From DAOTWP01 sp034435675 (GTDB taxonomy: Bacteria > Chloroflexota > Anaerolineae > Aggregatilineales > Phototrophicaceae): a stretch of 14,074 nucleotides of DNA. The stretch is taken from positions 1-14,074 of the forward strand of contig DAOTWP010000104.1 of the NCBI GenBank assembly GCA_034435675.1, given 5' to 3'. The position numbers were made by a program, and so were the translations under genes. Below are positions 4,959 through 11,833 of this stretch, in pieces. The notes beneath the pieces are model-generated. The model was given only the letters and a program-made list of their open reading frames with translations, searched no databases and had not been told where the DNA came from. Numbering within the stretch: position 1 is the stretch's first letter; the number at the start of each line of letters is the position of its first letter.

Positions 4959-7900
4959 CTACGATGCGCTCCCCAATTCCGCCAGCAGTGCCGCGATCAT
5001 CGCTTCGATTGCCAGCGTTTTGCCGCGTTCAACGGCGGCGCTGAACGTGCTGCCGTCCGACGCCGCGCGCAGTTTCGCCAGCTTCTCGCCTGCCCAGCGC
5101 CGCTCGTGTGCCGGGGTACGCGGATCATGCTGCAAACAGGTCGCCACTTGCACTGCCATGTTGCGGTCCTGACTGGCGATCAGGGTGTCCAGCCAGCCTT
5201 GCAGTGCCATCGCGCGGGAGGGCACATTTTCCAACCCCAGAGCGAGCCGCAGTGCCTCCAGCCCGTTAGCCCGCGCCTCATCGAGTCTGCCCTGCGCGGC
5301 AGCGATTGAAGCGCGCAGGGCGTTGATTCTCAGGATATGACGTGGTGCCCCACTACGGTCAATGAAGGCAGCATGTTGGTCAGCTAGTTCACGTGCAGCG
5401 GCGTAATTGCCAGCTTGAAACTCCAGCATAGCATTGGCATAGTATGCCCAGCGTGCAGGTACTTCGTCATATTTGCCGCTTTCCAGAAGTTCCAGATACG
5501 GCTCCAGGTATGAACGGGCACTGGTGAAATCACCCATTTGGGCAAACAACGTTATTATGTAACGTTGTGATTGACCAATTATAGCGATATTTGATGGCTC
5601 ACTGTTGAGCGCCAGAATTTCCTGAACAATGCGCACTGCTTCATCGAATTCTCCCTGTAGCGCCAACACTGCGCTTAGCTTCAGGCGATCTACGTAACTG
5701 CGTCGCAAGTGGCCCGCTTCAGCCATCATTTGCGCCTGTTCACGATAGATCACCGCAGCCCTGGCATAATCGCCCAGACTGACAAAACATTCGGCAATGC
5801 CATCTCTCGTCCAGTCAATCATGACGAGATTGCCCAGGTTTTCATAAATCGCCAGCGCCTGTTCATGATAATCAAGCGACTTAAGGATTTCACCGCGCTG
5901 GCCATACTCGACTCCGAGATTCATCAGAATCCCGGCTTCGCGATAACGATCCCCCATCCCCCGCGCGTAACCAAGCGCTTCCATATAACGCGCGGGCGAA
6001 AAGACATTCTTTTCCTGTCGCAGCACACCGTTTTCCGCTGTCGCCAGGTTCATCGTCGTCCGGGCAATGTTGGTGACATCCCCGCTCTGCTGCTGGATGG
6101 TATACGCTTCCAGCAGGATTACCCGCGCCTGCTCCCAGTTTTCCGTCTCGCCAAAGCGCCACACCATATACCAATAGACATTGCCCAGATCGCGCAGCGC
6201 CTCTGCCTCGCCCCAGCGGTCACCCGCTGCCCGAAAGAGATCAAGCCCCTTTTCCATCAGAGGACGACCTGCCGCTGGACCTTCTGTGTCAGCAACATTG
6301 AACCCTTTTGCAAGATAGAAATATGCCCGAATATAGGCGGGTGCTGCCTCGGTCAGCAGCGGTTCGGCTTCCTCAATCAGACTTTGCACCCGCTTCGTCG
6401 CATGGATTTGCGCTGCGATACGTGCGTGTGTTGTGAGTGTGTACGCCAGCGTCGTATCGCGATCCTGAGAGGCGGGCTGTGTACGGATGATTCGTGCCAC
6501 TTCGTCAAGAATACTGCTGCCCTGGTCAAACTGCGCCCGCATCGTGGCATAAAACCACACCATGCGCAGCGCCCCATCAATCGCGCCGTAATGCCCGCGC
6601 TGTGCCGCCCACAGCAGCGCCGCCCGCACATTGCCAAGATCGCTTTCGATGTCACCCAGCAGCCCCAGCGCCGCCCCGGTCTCAATCTCGCCGCGCCGGT
6701 TAAACAGAGCCGTCAGGTAATAATCGCTGTGGGCATCGCGCACGGCTCCTGCCTCGCCGGACGCATCCAGGTGTTCTTCCGCATACTGGCGCAGCAGCTC
6801 GTGCATGGCGTAGTCGCCGCTGTCCGGGTCACGCTGGATGGCAGACACATTGACCAGCGTCATCAGGTCGCGCAGTCCCGCCCCAGTCACCGTCTGTGCA
6901 GCGCTGCGCGAGAACCCACCGCGAAAGACAGCCAACCTGCGCACAATCCCGCGCTGGTGCTCGTTGAGCATCTTCCAGGAGTAATCGAACACGGCGCGGA
7001 TGCTGCGCTGGCGTTCGGGCAGGTCCTGCGCGTTCGACTCTAAGAAGTCAGCACTGCGCTGGATTTCCGCCGCGATCTCTTCAGCATGCAGCATTTCCAG
7101 CCATGCCGCCGCCAGTTCCAGTCCCAACGGCAGCCCCTGCACCAGCTTACAAATGCGCGCCACATAATCGAGATTGCCGGCAGTCAGCTCAAATGCGGGT
7201 TTGGCGCGGCGGGCGCTCTGCATAAAAAGCTGTACCGCGCCATACTGCAAGGCATCTTCCGGCGTCTCCCAGTCCGGGAAATCCATTGCTCCCAACGTGA
7301 AGACCGTCTCAAAGCGCACGGTGAGCCGCGCGCGGGAGGTCGCCAGGATTGTGACGCGGGGCGCAGCTTCCAGAATCTGTGTCACGTACTCCGCGCCATC
7401 AAGCAGATGTTCGAAGTTGTCCATGATGATCATTATGGACTTGGCGCGCAGGTAATCGAGAAGCTGTGCGCGCGGCTCGCCGCCGGGGTAGAACTGGAAC
7501 TTCAGCGCATCGGCAATTGCCGAAACAATCTGATCCGTGATCTCAAGTGGTGCAAGCTGCACGATGAAGACGCCATCGGGGAAGGGGTTGTCGTTCGATG
7601 GCATGACCCCCTGCCCCAGAAACGAGCGTCCAATTTCAACGCCGAGCCGTGTTTTGCCCATCCCGCCCGGCGCGAGAATCGTAATCAGGCGATTGCTGCT
7701 GTTGCGTAGCAGTGTATCCAGTTCACGCAGTTCGGCTTTGCGCCCGACAAACGGGGTGGTTTCTGCGGGCAGGTTGTGGGGGTGGATCGGTTCTGTTGCT
7801 TCGGCAAAGCGCTCACCCACGATGGTCATGCTGATTTCGCCCTCACCCGCGTGACCGTTCAGCAGTGCTTCCAGTTCCACCCCGATAACGCGAACCGAAC

Positions 7901-8660
7901 GAATGCGCCGGTTGGGGTCTTTTTCCAGCATGCGGTAGACCAGGTCAACGAGGGTAATGGGCGCATCACACAACACTTCCAGATCCGGAACCGGCTTCGT
8001 TGTGATGGCTTGAATGACCTGGATTACACTGTCGCCTGAAAAAGGATGTTTGCCCGCCAGCAGCTCGAACAGCATCACGCCAAATGCCCAGATGTCGCCG
8101 CGCGCGTCAAACGGCTTGTCGTCAAATATTTCCGGGGGCAAATAATCGAGGGTGCCGATAATCGCGCCGGTGCCGGTCACCCGCGCCTTGCTGCCCACAT
8201 GCGCCACGCCGAAATCGGTCAGCCGCAGCGTGCCATCCTCGGAGATGAGAACGTTTGCCGGTTTTAGGTCACGATGCAGGATGTTCAGCCGGTGCGCGCG
8301 GGTGAGGGCATCCGCGAGATCGAGCGCCAGTTCAACGACCCGCTCATGCGGCAGGCGTCCCTGCTGAATCAGGCGTGTCAGGTCGCCACCGGGCACATAC
8401 TCCATGACCAGATAGTGCTGCCCATCGTGCTCCAGTGTGTCCAACAGCTTGACGATATTGGGGTGGTTGAGGTCGCGCAGCGCCTGACCTTCACGCCGGA
8501 AGCGTTCGATCATGTCCGGCTGCGACAGTTCGGCTCTAAGCTGCTTGACGGCGACGGTTTGTCCTGTGTGCGTATCCATGCCGCGATAGACGGTGCCCAT
8601 GCCGCCCGCGCCGAGTTCTGATTGCAGTAGATAGCGATTGGCAAGTGTTGTCGGTGTCAT
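4959..8660 (-). CDS. Ser/Thr protein kinase fused to STAND/NB-ARC-type ATPase and TPR repeats
   Basis: 1233 residues from the ATG at 8660. Residues 10-265 are a complete Hanks-type kinase: glycine loop LGAGGMGTVYRG (16-27), VAVK with Lys39, HRDLKPANV with catalytic Asp131, DFG at 149-151, GTLDYLPPE (169-177) and the APE-like end. Residues about 300-560 are a STAND ATPase: TPFVGRKAEL, Walker A GGMGKT (332-337), Walker B IMIIMDNFEHL with Asp414, sensor LATSRARL (439-446), and GLPLGLELAAAWL (509-521). About 560-640 looks like a winged-helix region (VRRLAVFRGGFS). From about 660 to 1150 are TPR-like helical pairs (RGEILKSLDYHEQALAIYENLG). There is no membrane segment and no C-terminal LuxR helix-turn-helix, so it resembles mycobacterial PknK/MalT-type sensors without a DNA-binding end. 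It likely phosphorylates unknown targets after signal-dependent oligomerisation. The frame extends 22 codons upstream, but those residues look non-coding and the kinase homology begins just after Met at 8660. Confidence 0.93.
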   Translation of the reverse strand: MTPTTLANRYLLQSELGAGGMGTVYRGMDTHTGQTVAVKQLRAELSQPDMIERFRREGQALRDLNHPNIVKLLDTLEHDGQHYLVMEYVPGGDLTRLIQQGRLPHERVVELALDLADALTRAHRLNILHRDLKPANVLISEDGTLRLTDFGVAHVGSKARVTGTGAIIGTLDYLPPEIFDDKPFDARGDIWAFGVMLFELLAGKHPFSGDSVIQVIQAITTKPVPDLEVLCDAPITLVDLVYRMLEKDPNRRIRSVRVIGVELEALLNGHAGEGEISMTIVGERFAEATEPIHPHNLPAETTPFVGRKAELRELDTLLRNSSNRLITILAPGGMGKTRLGVEIGRSFLGQGVMPSNDNPFPDGVFIVQLAPLEITDQIVSAIADALKFQFYPGGEPRAQLLDYLRAKSIMIIMDNFEHLLDGAEYVTQILEAAPRVTILATSRARLTVRFETVFTLGAMDFPDWETPEDALQYGAVQLFMQSARRAKPAFELTAGNLDYVARICKLVQGLPLGLELAAAWLEMLHAEEIAAEIQRSADFLESNAQDLPERQRSIRAVFDYSWKMLNEHQRGIVRRLAVFRGGFSRSAAQTVTGAGLRDLMTLVNVSAIQRDPDSGDYAMHELLRQYAEEHLDASGEAGAVRDAHSDYYLTALFNRRGEIETGAALGLLGDIESDLGNVRAALLWAAQRGHYGAIDGALRMVWFYATMRAQFDQGSSILDEVARIIRTQPASQDRDTTLAYTLTTHARIAAQIHATKRVQSLIEEAEPLLTEAAPAYIRAYFYLAKGFNVADTEGPAAGRPLMEKGLDLFRAAGDRWGEAEALRDLGNVYWYMVWRFGETENWEQARVILLEAYTIQQQSGDVTNIARTTMNLATAENGVLRQEKNVFSPARYMEALGYARGMGDRYREAGILMNLGVEYGQRGEILKSLDYHEQALAIYENLGNLVMIDWTRDGIAECFVSLGDYARAAVIYREQAQMMAEAGHLRRSYVDRLKLSAVLALQGEFDEAVRIVQEILALNSEPSNIAIIGQSQRYIITLFAQMGDFTSARSYLEPYLELLESGKYDEVPARWAYYANAMLEFQAGNYAAARELADQHAAFIDRSGAPRHILRINALRASIAAAQGRLDEARANGLEALRLALGLENVPSRAMALQGWLDTLIASQDRNMAVQVATCLQHDPRTPAHERRWAGEKLAKLRAASDGSTFSAAVERGKTLAIEAMIAALLAELGSAS

Positions 8661-8693
8661 CGCGCAGCCCCTGGTTAACGAATTTATGCATCC

Positions 8694-8699
8694 ATTGTA
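8694..8699 (-). promoter_or_regulatory. Candidate -10 box of the giant kinase gene
   Basis: The minus strand reads GGTTACAATGG, giving a TACAAT hexamer 33 bases before the ATG at 8660. No clear -35 is visible. The same hexamer occurs before several other genes in the window. Confidence 0.35.
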
Positions 8700-8826
8700 A
8701 CCTGTTTTGGGCTGTCCTTGCTGCATCTGGCGGGCTAGCGGGCGCGGGCGCGCGGGTTTGTCCCTACCCGCTGCCGTCCTGACCCGTTAAGATGGACGCT
8801 GTTGTGCCGCTTCTACAGCTTGGAAC

Positions 8827-9639
8827 ATGCCAATGCCCACACCACAATCCCCACCGCCCGCCGACACACCGGATACCGGCGCGCCAGAGTCAGGCGCACG
8901 CTACGCCAGCACACGCCACGCCTGGGAGCAAATCTGGGACAGCGCCTCAGTGACAACCGAACTGCGCGCCGCCGCATATCCCCGCGCCGTCCAGACGCTG
9001 CGCCTGTATCTGCCCTATCTGCCCAAAGACCGCCTGCTGCTGGAAGCGGGCAGCGGACTGAGCGCGGTAGTCATCACCCTGCGGCGTATGGGCTACAACA
9101 TCGCCGGGCTGGACTACGCTGAAAACGCGCTGCACACCAGCCGCGCCTATGACCCCACGCTGCCGCTGCTGGCAGGCGATGTCCACGCGCTGCCGGTGGC
9201 GGCAGAGACGCTGGGGGCGTACCTGTCGTTTGGCGTGCTGGAACATTTCGAACACGGCATGCAGCCCGCTTTGCGCGAGGCGTATCGCGTGCTTCAGCCC
9301 GGCGGCGTGCTGGTGCTGACCATCCCCGCGCCGAATGTCGTCAACCGCCTGATTGCCTGGCGGCGGGCACGGCGGGGCGAAGACCGGCTCAACGACGAGT
9401 CGTTCTACGAGAGCACTTACTCCCGCGCGGCGTTAACGGCAGAGGTGCAGGCGGTGGGCTTTGTGCCGCTGCTGGTCGCGCCGACGAGCCACGCCTTCAC
9501 GCTGTGGGGCTTGGGTGGGGTCTTTCGTGGGCAGGGCTATTACACAACGAGCAGGCTGGCAGACGGACTGGGCGCGCTGCTGCGTCTGCTGCTGCCCTGG
9601 GCGTTCAACTTCAGCACGCTGGTGGTGGCACGGCGGTAA
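8827..9639 (+). CDS. Class I SAM-dependent methyltransferase
   Basis: 270 residues. Motif I for S-adenosylmethionine is EAGSGLSAVV (73-82), the acidic residue after strand 2 is Asp96 in GLDYAENAL, Asp118 in LLAGDVHALPV follows strand 3, the strand-4 motif is LSFGVLEHFEHG (133-144), and YRVLQPGGVLVLTIPAPN (153-170) is the classic methyltransf_11/25 strand 5. The acceptor is unknown. The C-terminal part has hydrophobic stretches (LGALLRLLLPWAF) but no certain membrane span. The start could be ATG 8827 or 8833; the first 22 residues are Pro/Thr-rich and not conserved-like. It is divergent from the kinase gene with about 166 bases between. The neighbouring envelope glycosyltransferase further right makes a sugar- or lipid-related acceptor conceivable, but this is speculation. 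Confidence 0.88.
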   Translation: MPMPTPQSPPPADTPDTGAPESGARYASTRHAWEQIWDSASVTTELRAAAYPRAVQTLRLYLPYLPKDRLLLEAGSGLSAVVITLRRMGYNIAGLDYAENALHTSRAYDPTLPLLAGDVHALPVAAETLGAYLSFGVLEHFEHGMQPALREAYRVLQPGGVLVLTIPAPNVVNRLIAWRRARRGEDRLNDESFYESTYSRAALTAEVQAVGFVPLLVAPTSHAFTLWGLGGVFRGQGYYTTSRLADGLGALLRLLLPWAFNFSTLVVARR

Positions 9640-9667
9640 GGGCGCTGCCGGGAATGCCCGCCGCTGC

Positions 9668-9832
9668 TCACGCTATCGCCTGTTGCAGCAGGCTGCGGAT
9701 GGCGCGCAGTTCGACCAGCATCTCGACTATGACCTCGCGTAGTTCCATGCCTTCCGCATAGGCGCTTGTGTCTGCCTGCGTGGGCGACAGCCCGGCGCTA
9801 TTAGCACTTTCGGCAGCACAAAGATGTGACAA
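9668..9832 (-). CDS. Possible small gene or 3' gene remnant, 54 residues
   Basis: From a TTG at 9832 the minus strand encodes 54 residues with a Ser/Ala-rich start (AAESANSAGLSPTQADTSAY) and a regular amphipathic helix at the end (REVIVEMLVELRAIRSLLQQ), then TGA. GC-rich codon use matches the neighbouring genes and differs from the AT-rich DNA just upstream. The only Met codons are internal; GGAAAA before the TTG is a weak ribosome binding site. Stops cluster just upstream (9845-9868), so this may be the end of a once longer gene. The function is unknown. Confidence 0.3.
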   Translation of the reverse strand: MSHLCAAESANSAGLSPTQADTSAYAEGMELREVIVEMLVELRAIRSLLQQAIA

Positions 9833-9896
9833 TTTTCCGACGCATTCTTAACACTTCTAATGCTAGATGCCCCATGACTCCCCTGCAAATGGCAAG

Positions 9897-9998
9897 GATA
9901 TCCCAACCTTTGTAATTTGTGTTGCAATTTTATATCCCAAGAATTTTGGGATTAATAGCACGGGTGACCCGGTTCATTTGTGCATGTGTTGGGATATA
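9897..9998. repeat. Four ATCCCAA elements in nested inverted arrangement
   Basis: GATATCCCAAC (9897-9907) and GTTGGGATATA (9988-9998) are inverted copies, 10 of 11 bases matching. Inside them ATCCCAA (9934-9940) and TTGGGAT (9946-9952) form a tight 7-bp dyad with a 5-base centre. A separate dyad CGGGT-G-ACCCG lies at 9961-9971. Such nested order is typical of binding sites for dimeric DNA-binding proteins; which protein is unknown. Confidence 0.6.
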
Positions 9999-10246
9999 TA
10001 TCGCAGGTTGTTCCAAGTTTCTGCCCTACTAAGTCCCCGTAATAGGTTTGTCTGTGCATAAACCTGTTCAAAACGTCTGCCAGCCTGTTCAAACTCCTGT
10101 GCATAAGTATAGAACAGTTGGCGAACAACTGCGAATGCCTGTTCAAAACTCTGTAATAAACCCCGAAATTGTTCAAAGTTTTGAACAGGTCTGTCGAAAG
10201 TTTTGAACAGGTTTTGAACAGCCCTGTCGAAAACTTTATTGTCCAC
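9974..10246 (-). CDS. Possible 90-residue repetitive helical protein (alternative reading of the repeat array)
   Basis: A GTG at 10246 opens a 90-codon frame whose product repeats FEQ/FDR units: FDRAVQNLFKT, FDRPVQNFEQF and RGLLQSFEQAF form three 11-residue blocks, then EFEQAGRRFEQVYAQ. It would be a strongly amphipathic helix with aromatic residues on one face. The forward DNA repeats keep the same frame (spacings in multiples of three), which noncoding repeats would not need to do. Against coding: no ribosome binding site before the GTG, no ATG, and the same DNA elements also occur inverted and outside the frame (10358-10377). No family is recognised. Confidence 0.2.
   Translation of the reverse strand: MDNKVFDRAVQNLFKTFDRPVQNFEQFRGLLQSFEQAFAVVRQLFYTYAQEFEQAGRRFEQVYAQTNLLRGLSRAETWNNLRYISQHMHK
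10053..10061 (-). other. DnaA-box-like nonamer TTATGCACA, copy 1
   Basis: The minus strand reads TTATGCACA, which fits the loose bacterial DnaA box TTWTNCACA at every position. It lies between the arms of AGGTTT (10044-10049) and AAACCT (10060-10065). The match is short and may be chance; two identical copies and a third related site (TTGTCCACG) nearby make it worth recording. Confidence 0.35.
10098..10106 (-). other. DnaA-box-like nonamer TTATGCACA, copy 2
   Basis: Identical to the copy at 10053-10061 and in the same orientation, 45 bases away. It lies between the second and third forward 11-base elements. Confidence 0.35.
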
Positions 10247-10247
10247 G
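10239..10247 (+). other. DnaA-box-like nonamer TTGTCCACG
   Basis: Eight of nine positions match TTGTCCACA, the DnaA box of high-GC actinobacteria. It follows the last variant repeat of the main cluster and precedes the AT-rich dyad TTTATCGCA/TGCGATAAA. A chance match is possible. Confidence 0.3.
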
Positions 10248-10465
10248 AGTAAATTTTATCGCAGATTTTCTAACCAATTTGCGATAAATTGTGATATTTT
10301 TCAAACCTTGTGGGATAAAAACTAAACTATCCGCTTACATTGCGGAAAAATTACAAAGTTTTGAACAGTTTCGACAGCCCCTACTACTAGGGCTACTATC
10401 TTTTAAAGAGATTCACCACATCGGGGAATTTTTGCAGATATTTTTTCGCGCGCTGGGGCAGTCAA

Positions 10466-10498
10466 TGCTACACTTAAGATGAAAAAGACCCTTAAGGA
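10466..10498 (+). promoter_or_regulatory. Candidate extended -10 and ribosome binding site of the histidine kinase gene
   Basis: TGCTACACT (10466-10474) resembles an extended -10 element and lies 35 bases before the ATG at 10510. AAGGA at 10494-10498 is the ribosome binding site. CTTAAG occurs twice (10473-10478 and 10491-10496); the copies can pair and the second overlaps the ribosome binding site. Confidence 0.35.
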
Positions 10499-10509
10499 TT
10501 GAAGCCCAT

Positions 10510-11754
10510 ATGCAGCACGAACAGGAAGACCTTACCCGGAAAGTCGCTATTCTGACGCGGCTGGCAGAAGTCAGCACGGTCTTGAATTCCACGCTGCAAC
10601 TGGAACCGCTGCTCGGCTACCTGATGGATGCCGCCGCAGAAGTCACCAATGCCGAAGGCGCGTCGGTGATGCTGTGGAATAACAAGTCGCAGGAACTGTT
10701 TTTTGCGGCCACCACAACCGGCGGCGCAGGCGACAAGCTGATCGGCAAACCTGTGCCGCTGGACAGCATCGCCGGAACGATCCTGCGCGAACGGCGCGTG
10801 CTGGTAGTCAACGACGTGGCGCAGGACCCGCGCCATAACCAGCGCGTAGACCAGGAAATCCAGTTTCAGACCCGCTCAATTCTGGGTGTGCCGATGACAT
10901 CTAAGGAGCGGGTTATCGGCGTGCTGGAAGCGATCAATAAACGCGATCTGCCCTGGACCAAAGACGACGAGCAGTATTTATCCGTGCTGGCGGCACAGGC
11001 GGCAGTTGCGATCGAGAGCGCGCAGATGGTCATGGCGCTGCAAAAGGCGAACAACGAACTCAATGAACTGGACAAGCTGAAAAACAATTTTATCGCCATT
11101 GCCAGCCACGAACTGCGCACGCCGCTGGGCATCATTCTGGGCTATGCCAGCTTCTTGCAGGACGCGCGCGACCCAGAAGTGAACGAGCACGCCACCAAAG
11201 TGCTCAACAGTGCGCTGCAACTGCGCCGCATCATCGAAGACATGACCAACCTGCGTTATCTAAAGCAGAATGCGGCAGAACTTCAGCGCGACCGGGTGGC
11301 GCTCAATGAACTGCTGGACGATCTGGCGCTGGATGTGACCACGCTTACCGAAGCGAAACGGCATCAATTGGTGGTTTCGCGTCTGCCCCAGGACACCTAC
11401 CTGCGCATTGACCGCAGCCGCGTGCTGATGGCGCTGACTAACATTATCAATAACGCAGTAGACTTCACACCGGAGGGCGGCACGATTATCATTGAGGCAC
11501 GCCTGCACACGCCGGAACGGGTGGCAATCAGCGTGACCGACACCGGAATCGGATTGGAACCAGAGCAGCTTGAACGCATTTTCGGCGAGTTTTACCAGGT
11601 GGAAGACCACATGACCCGGCGGCACGGAGGGTTGGGTATTGGGCTGAGCATTGCGCGGGCGCTGGTCGAGGCGCACGGTGGGCGCATCTGGGCGAGCAGT
11701 CCCGGCTTGAATCTGGGCACAACGATTACGCTGATACTGCCACTCGCGGAATAG
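10510..11754 (+). CDS. GAF-domain sensor histidine kinase (soluble)
   Basis: 414 residues. Residues 18-170 are a GAF domain (ASVMLWNNKSQELFFAATTT, then PLDSIAGTILRERRVLVVND and SILGVPMTSKERVIGVLEAI) that likely binds a small ligand or chromophore. Residues 185-250 are the HisKA helix pair with H-box FIAIASHELRTPL, phospho-acceptor His200. Residues 300-412 are the HATPase: N-box NIINNAVDFTPEGG (311-324), G1 DTGIGL (344-349), F-region ERIFGEFYQ, and G2 GGLGIGLSIA (373-382). It autophosphorylates His200 and should pass phosphate to a response regulator, but none is encoded in the window, so it is an orphan. There is no membrane segment, so it senses a cytoplasmic signal. ATG at 10510 is preceded by AAGGA with an 11-base gap. 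The long repeat-rich region upstream may affect its expression. Confidence 0.93.
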   Translation: MQHEQEDLTRKVAILTRLAEVSTVLNSTLQLEPLLGYLMDAAAEVTNAEGASVMLWNNKSQELFFAATTTGGAGDKLIGKPVPLDSIAGTILRERRVLVVNDVAQDPRHNQRVDQEIQFQTRSILGVPMTSKERVIGVLEAINKRDLPWTKDDEQYLSVLAAQAAVAIESAQMVMALQKANNELNELDKLKNNFIAIASHELRTPLGIILGYASFLQDARDPEVNEHATKVLNSALQLRRIIEDMTNLRYLKQNAAELQRDRVALNELLDDLALDVTTLTEAKRHQLVVSRLPQDTYLRIDRSRVLMALTNIINNAVDFTPEGGTIIIEARLHTPERVAISVTDTGIGLEPEQLERIFGEFYQVEDHMTRRHGGLGIGLSIARALVEAHGGRIWASSPGLNLGTTITLILPLAE

Positions 11755-11833
11755 CCTGCCAGTCGGGCAGCCAGCGCAGGTATCATCCTGTATCAGTTCC
11801 TAATTGACAACAGCACTCAGGAGATCAGACCGC

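Larger units (their letters stand above)
10063..10377. repeat. Array of about ten 11-base elements CTGTTCAAAAC / CTGTCGAAAAC in both orientations
   Basis: Forward copies CTGTTCAAA(A)C start at 10064, 10085 and 10139, with a one-mismatch copy at 10169. Inverted copies GTTTTGAACAG start at 10178, 10200, 10211 and 10358. The variant CTGTCGAAA occurs at 10191 and 10224, and inverted (GTTTCGACAG) at 10368. Several steps are 11, 21 or 22 bases, near one or two helix turns; 10200 and 10211 abut directly. A partial GAACAG is at 10112. GTTCAAA-GT-TTTGAAC (10171-10186) makes a compact dyad. Iteron-like organisation suggests multiple protein binding. Confidence 0.75.
9640..10509. other. 870-base gap with no confident gene; AT-rich, repeat-dense from about 9840
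   Basis: The first 170 bases are GC-rich and may hold a small minus-strand gene or remnant (9668-9832). From about 9840 to 10480 the composition falls well below that of the rest of the window. The AT-rich part contains inverted ATCCCAA elements, a CGGGT-G-ACCCG dyad (9961-9971), an array of 11-base elements (10063-10377), DnaA-box-like nonamers, and dyads TTTATCGCA/TGCGATAAA (10255-10263 with 10280-10288), CAGTTG/CAACTG (10115-10131) and TCCGC/GCGGA (10330-10346). Possible functions are discussed in the findings. Confidence 0.8.

Noticed and set aside
5709..7043. A 444-codon open frame on the plus strand
   Set aside because: It is antisense to the STAND/TPR part of the giant kinase. Its product is rich in His, Arg and Pro with no recognisable domain, typical of the shadow of a GC-rich gene.
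8752..8771. Hairpin GCGGGT/ACCCGC between the divergent kinase and methyltransferase genes
   Set aside because: A short GC stem in a very GC-rich stretch is expected by chance; no T run and no matching copy elsewhere.
9952..10176. A 74-codon minus-strand frame in the repeat island
   Set aside because: It has no ribosome binding site, His/Asn/Cys-rich composition, and no internal repeat coherence. The other minus frame (9974-10246) is the better coding candidate there.
10063..10377. CRISPR array
   Set aside because: The repeat unit is only 11 bases, occurs in both orientations with irregular gaps, and no cas gene is present.
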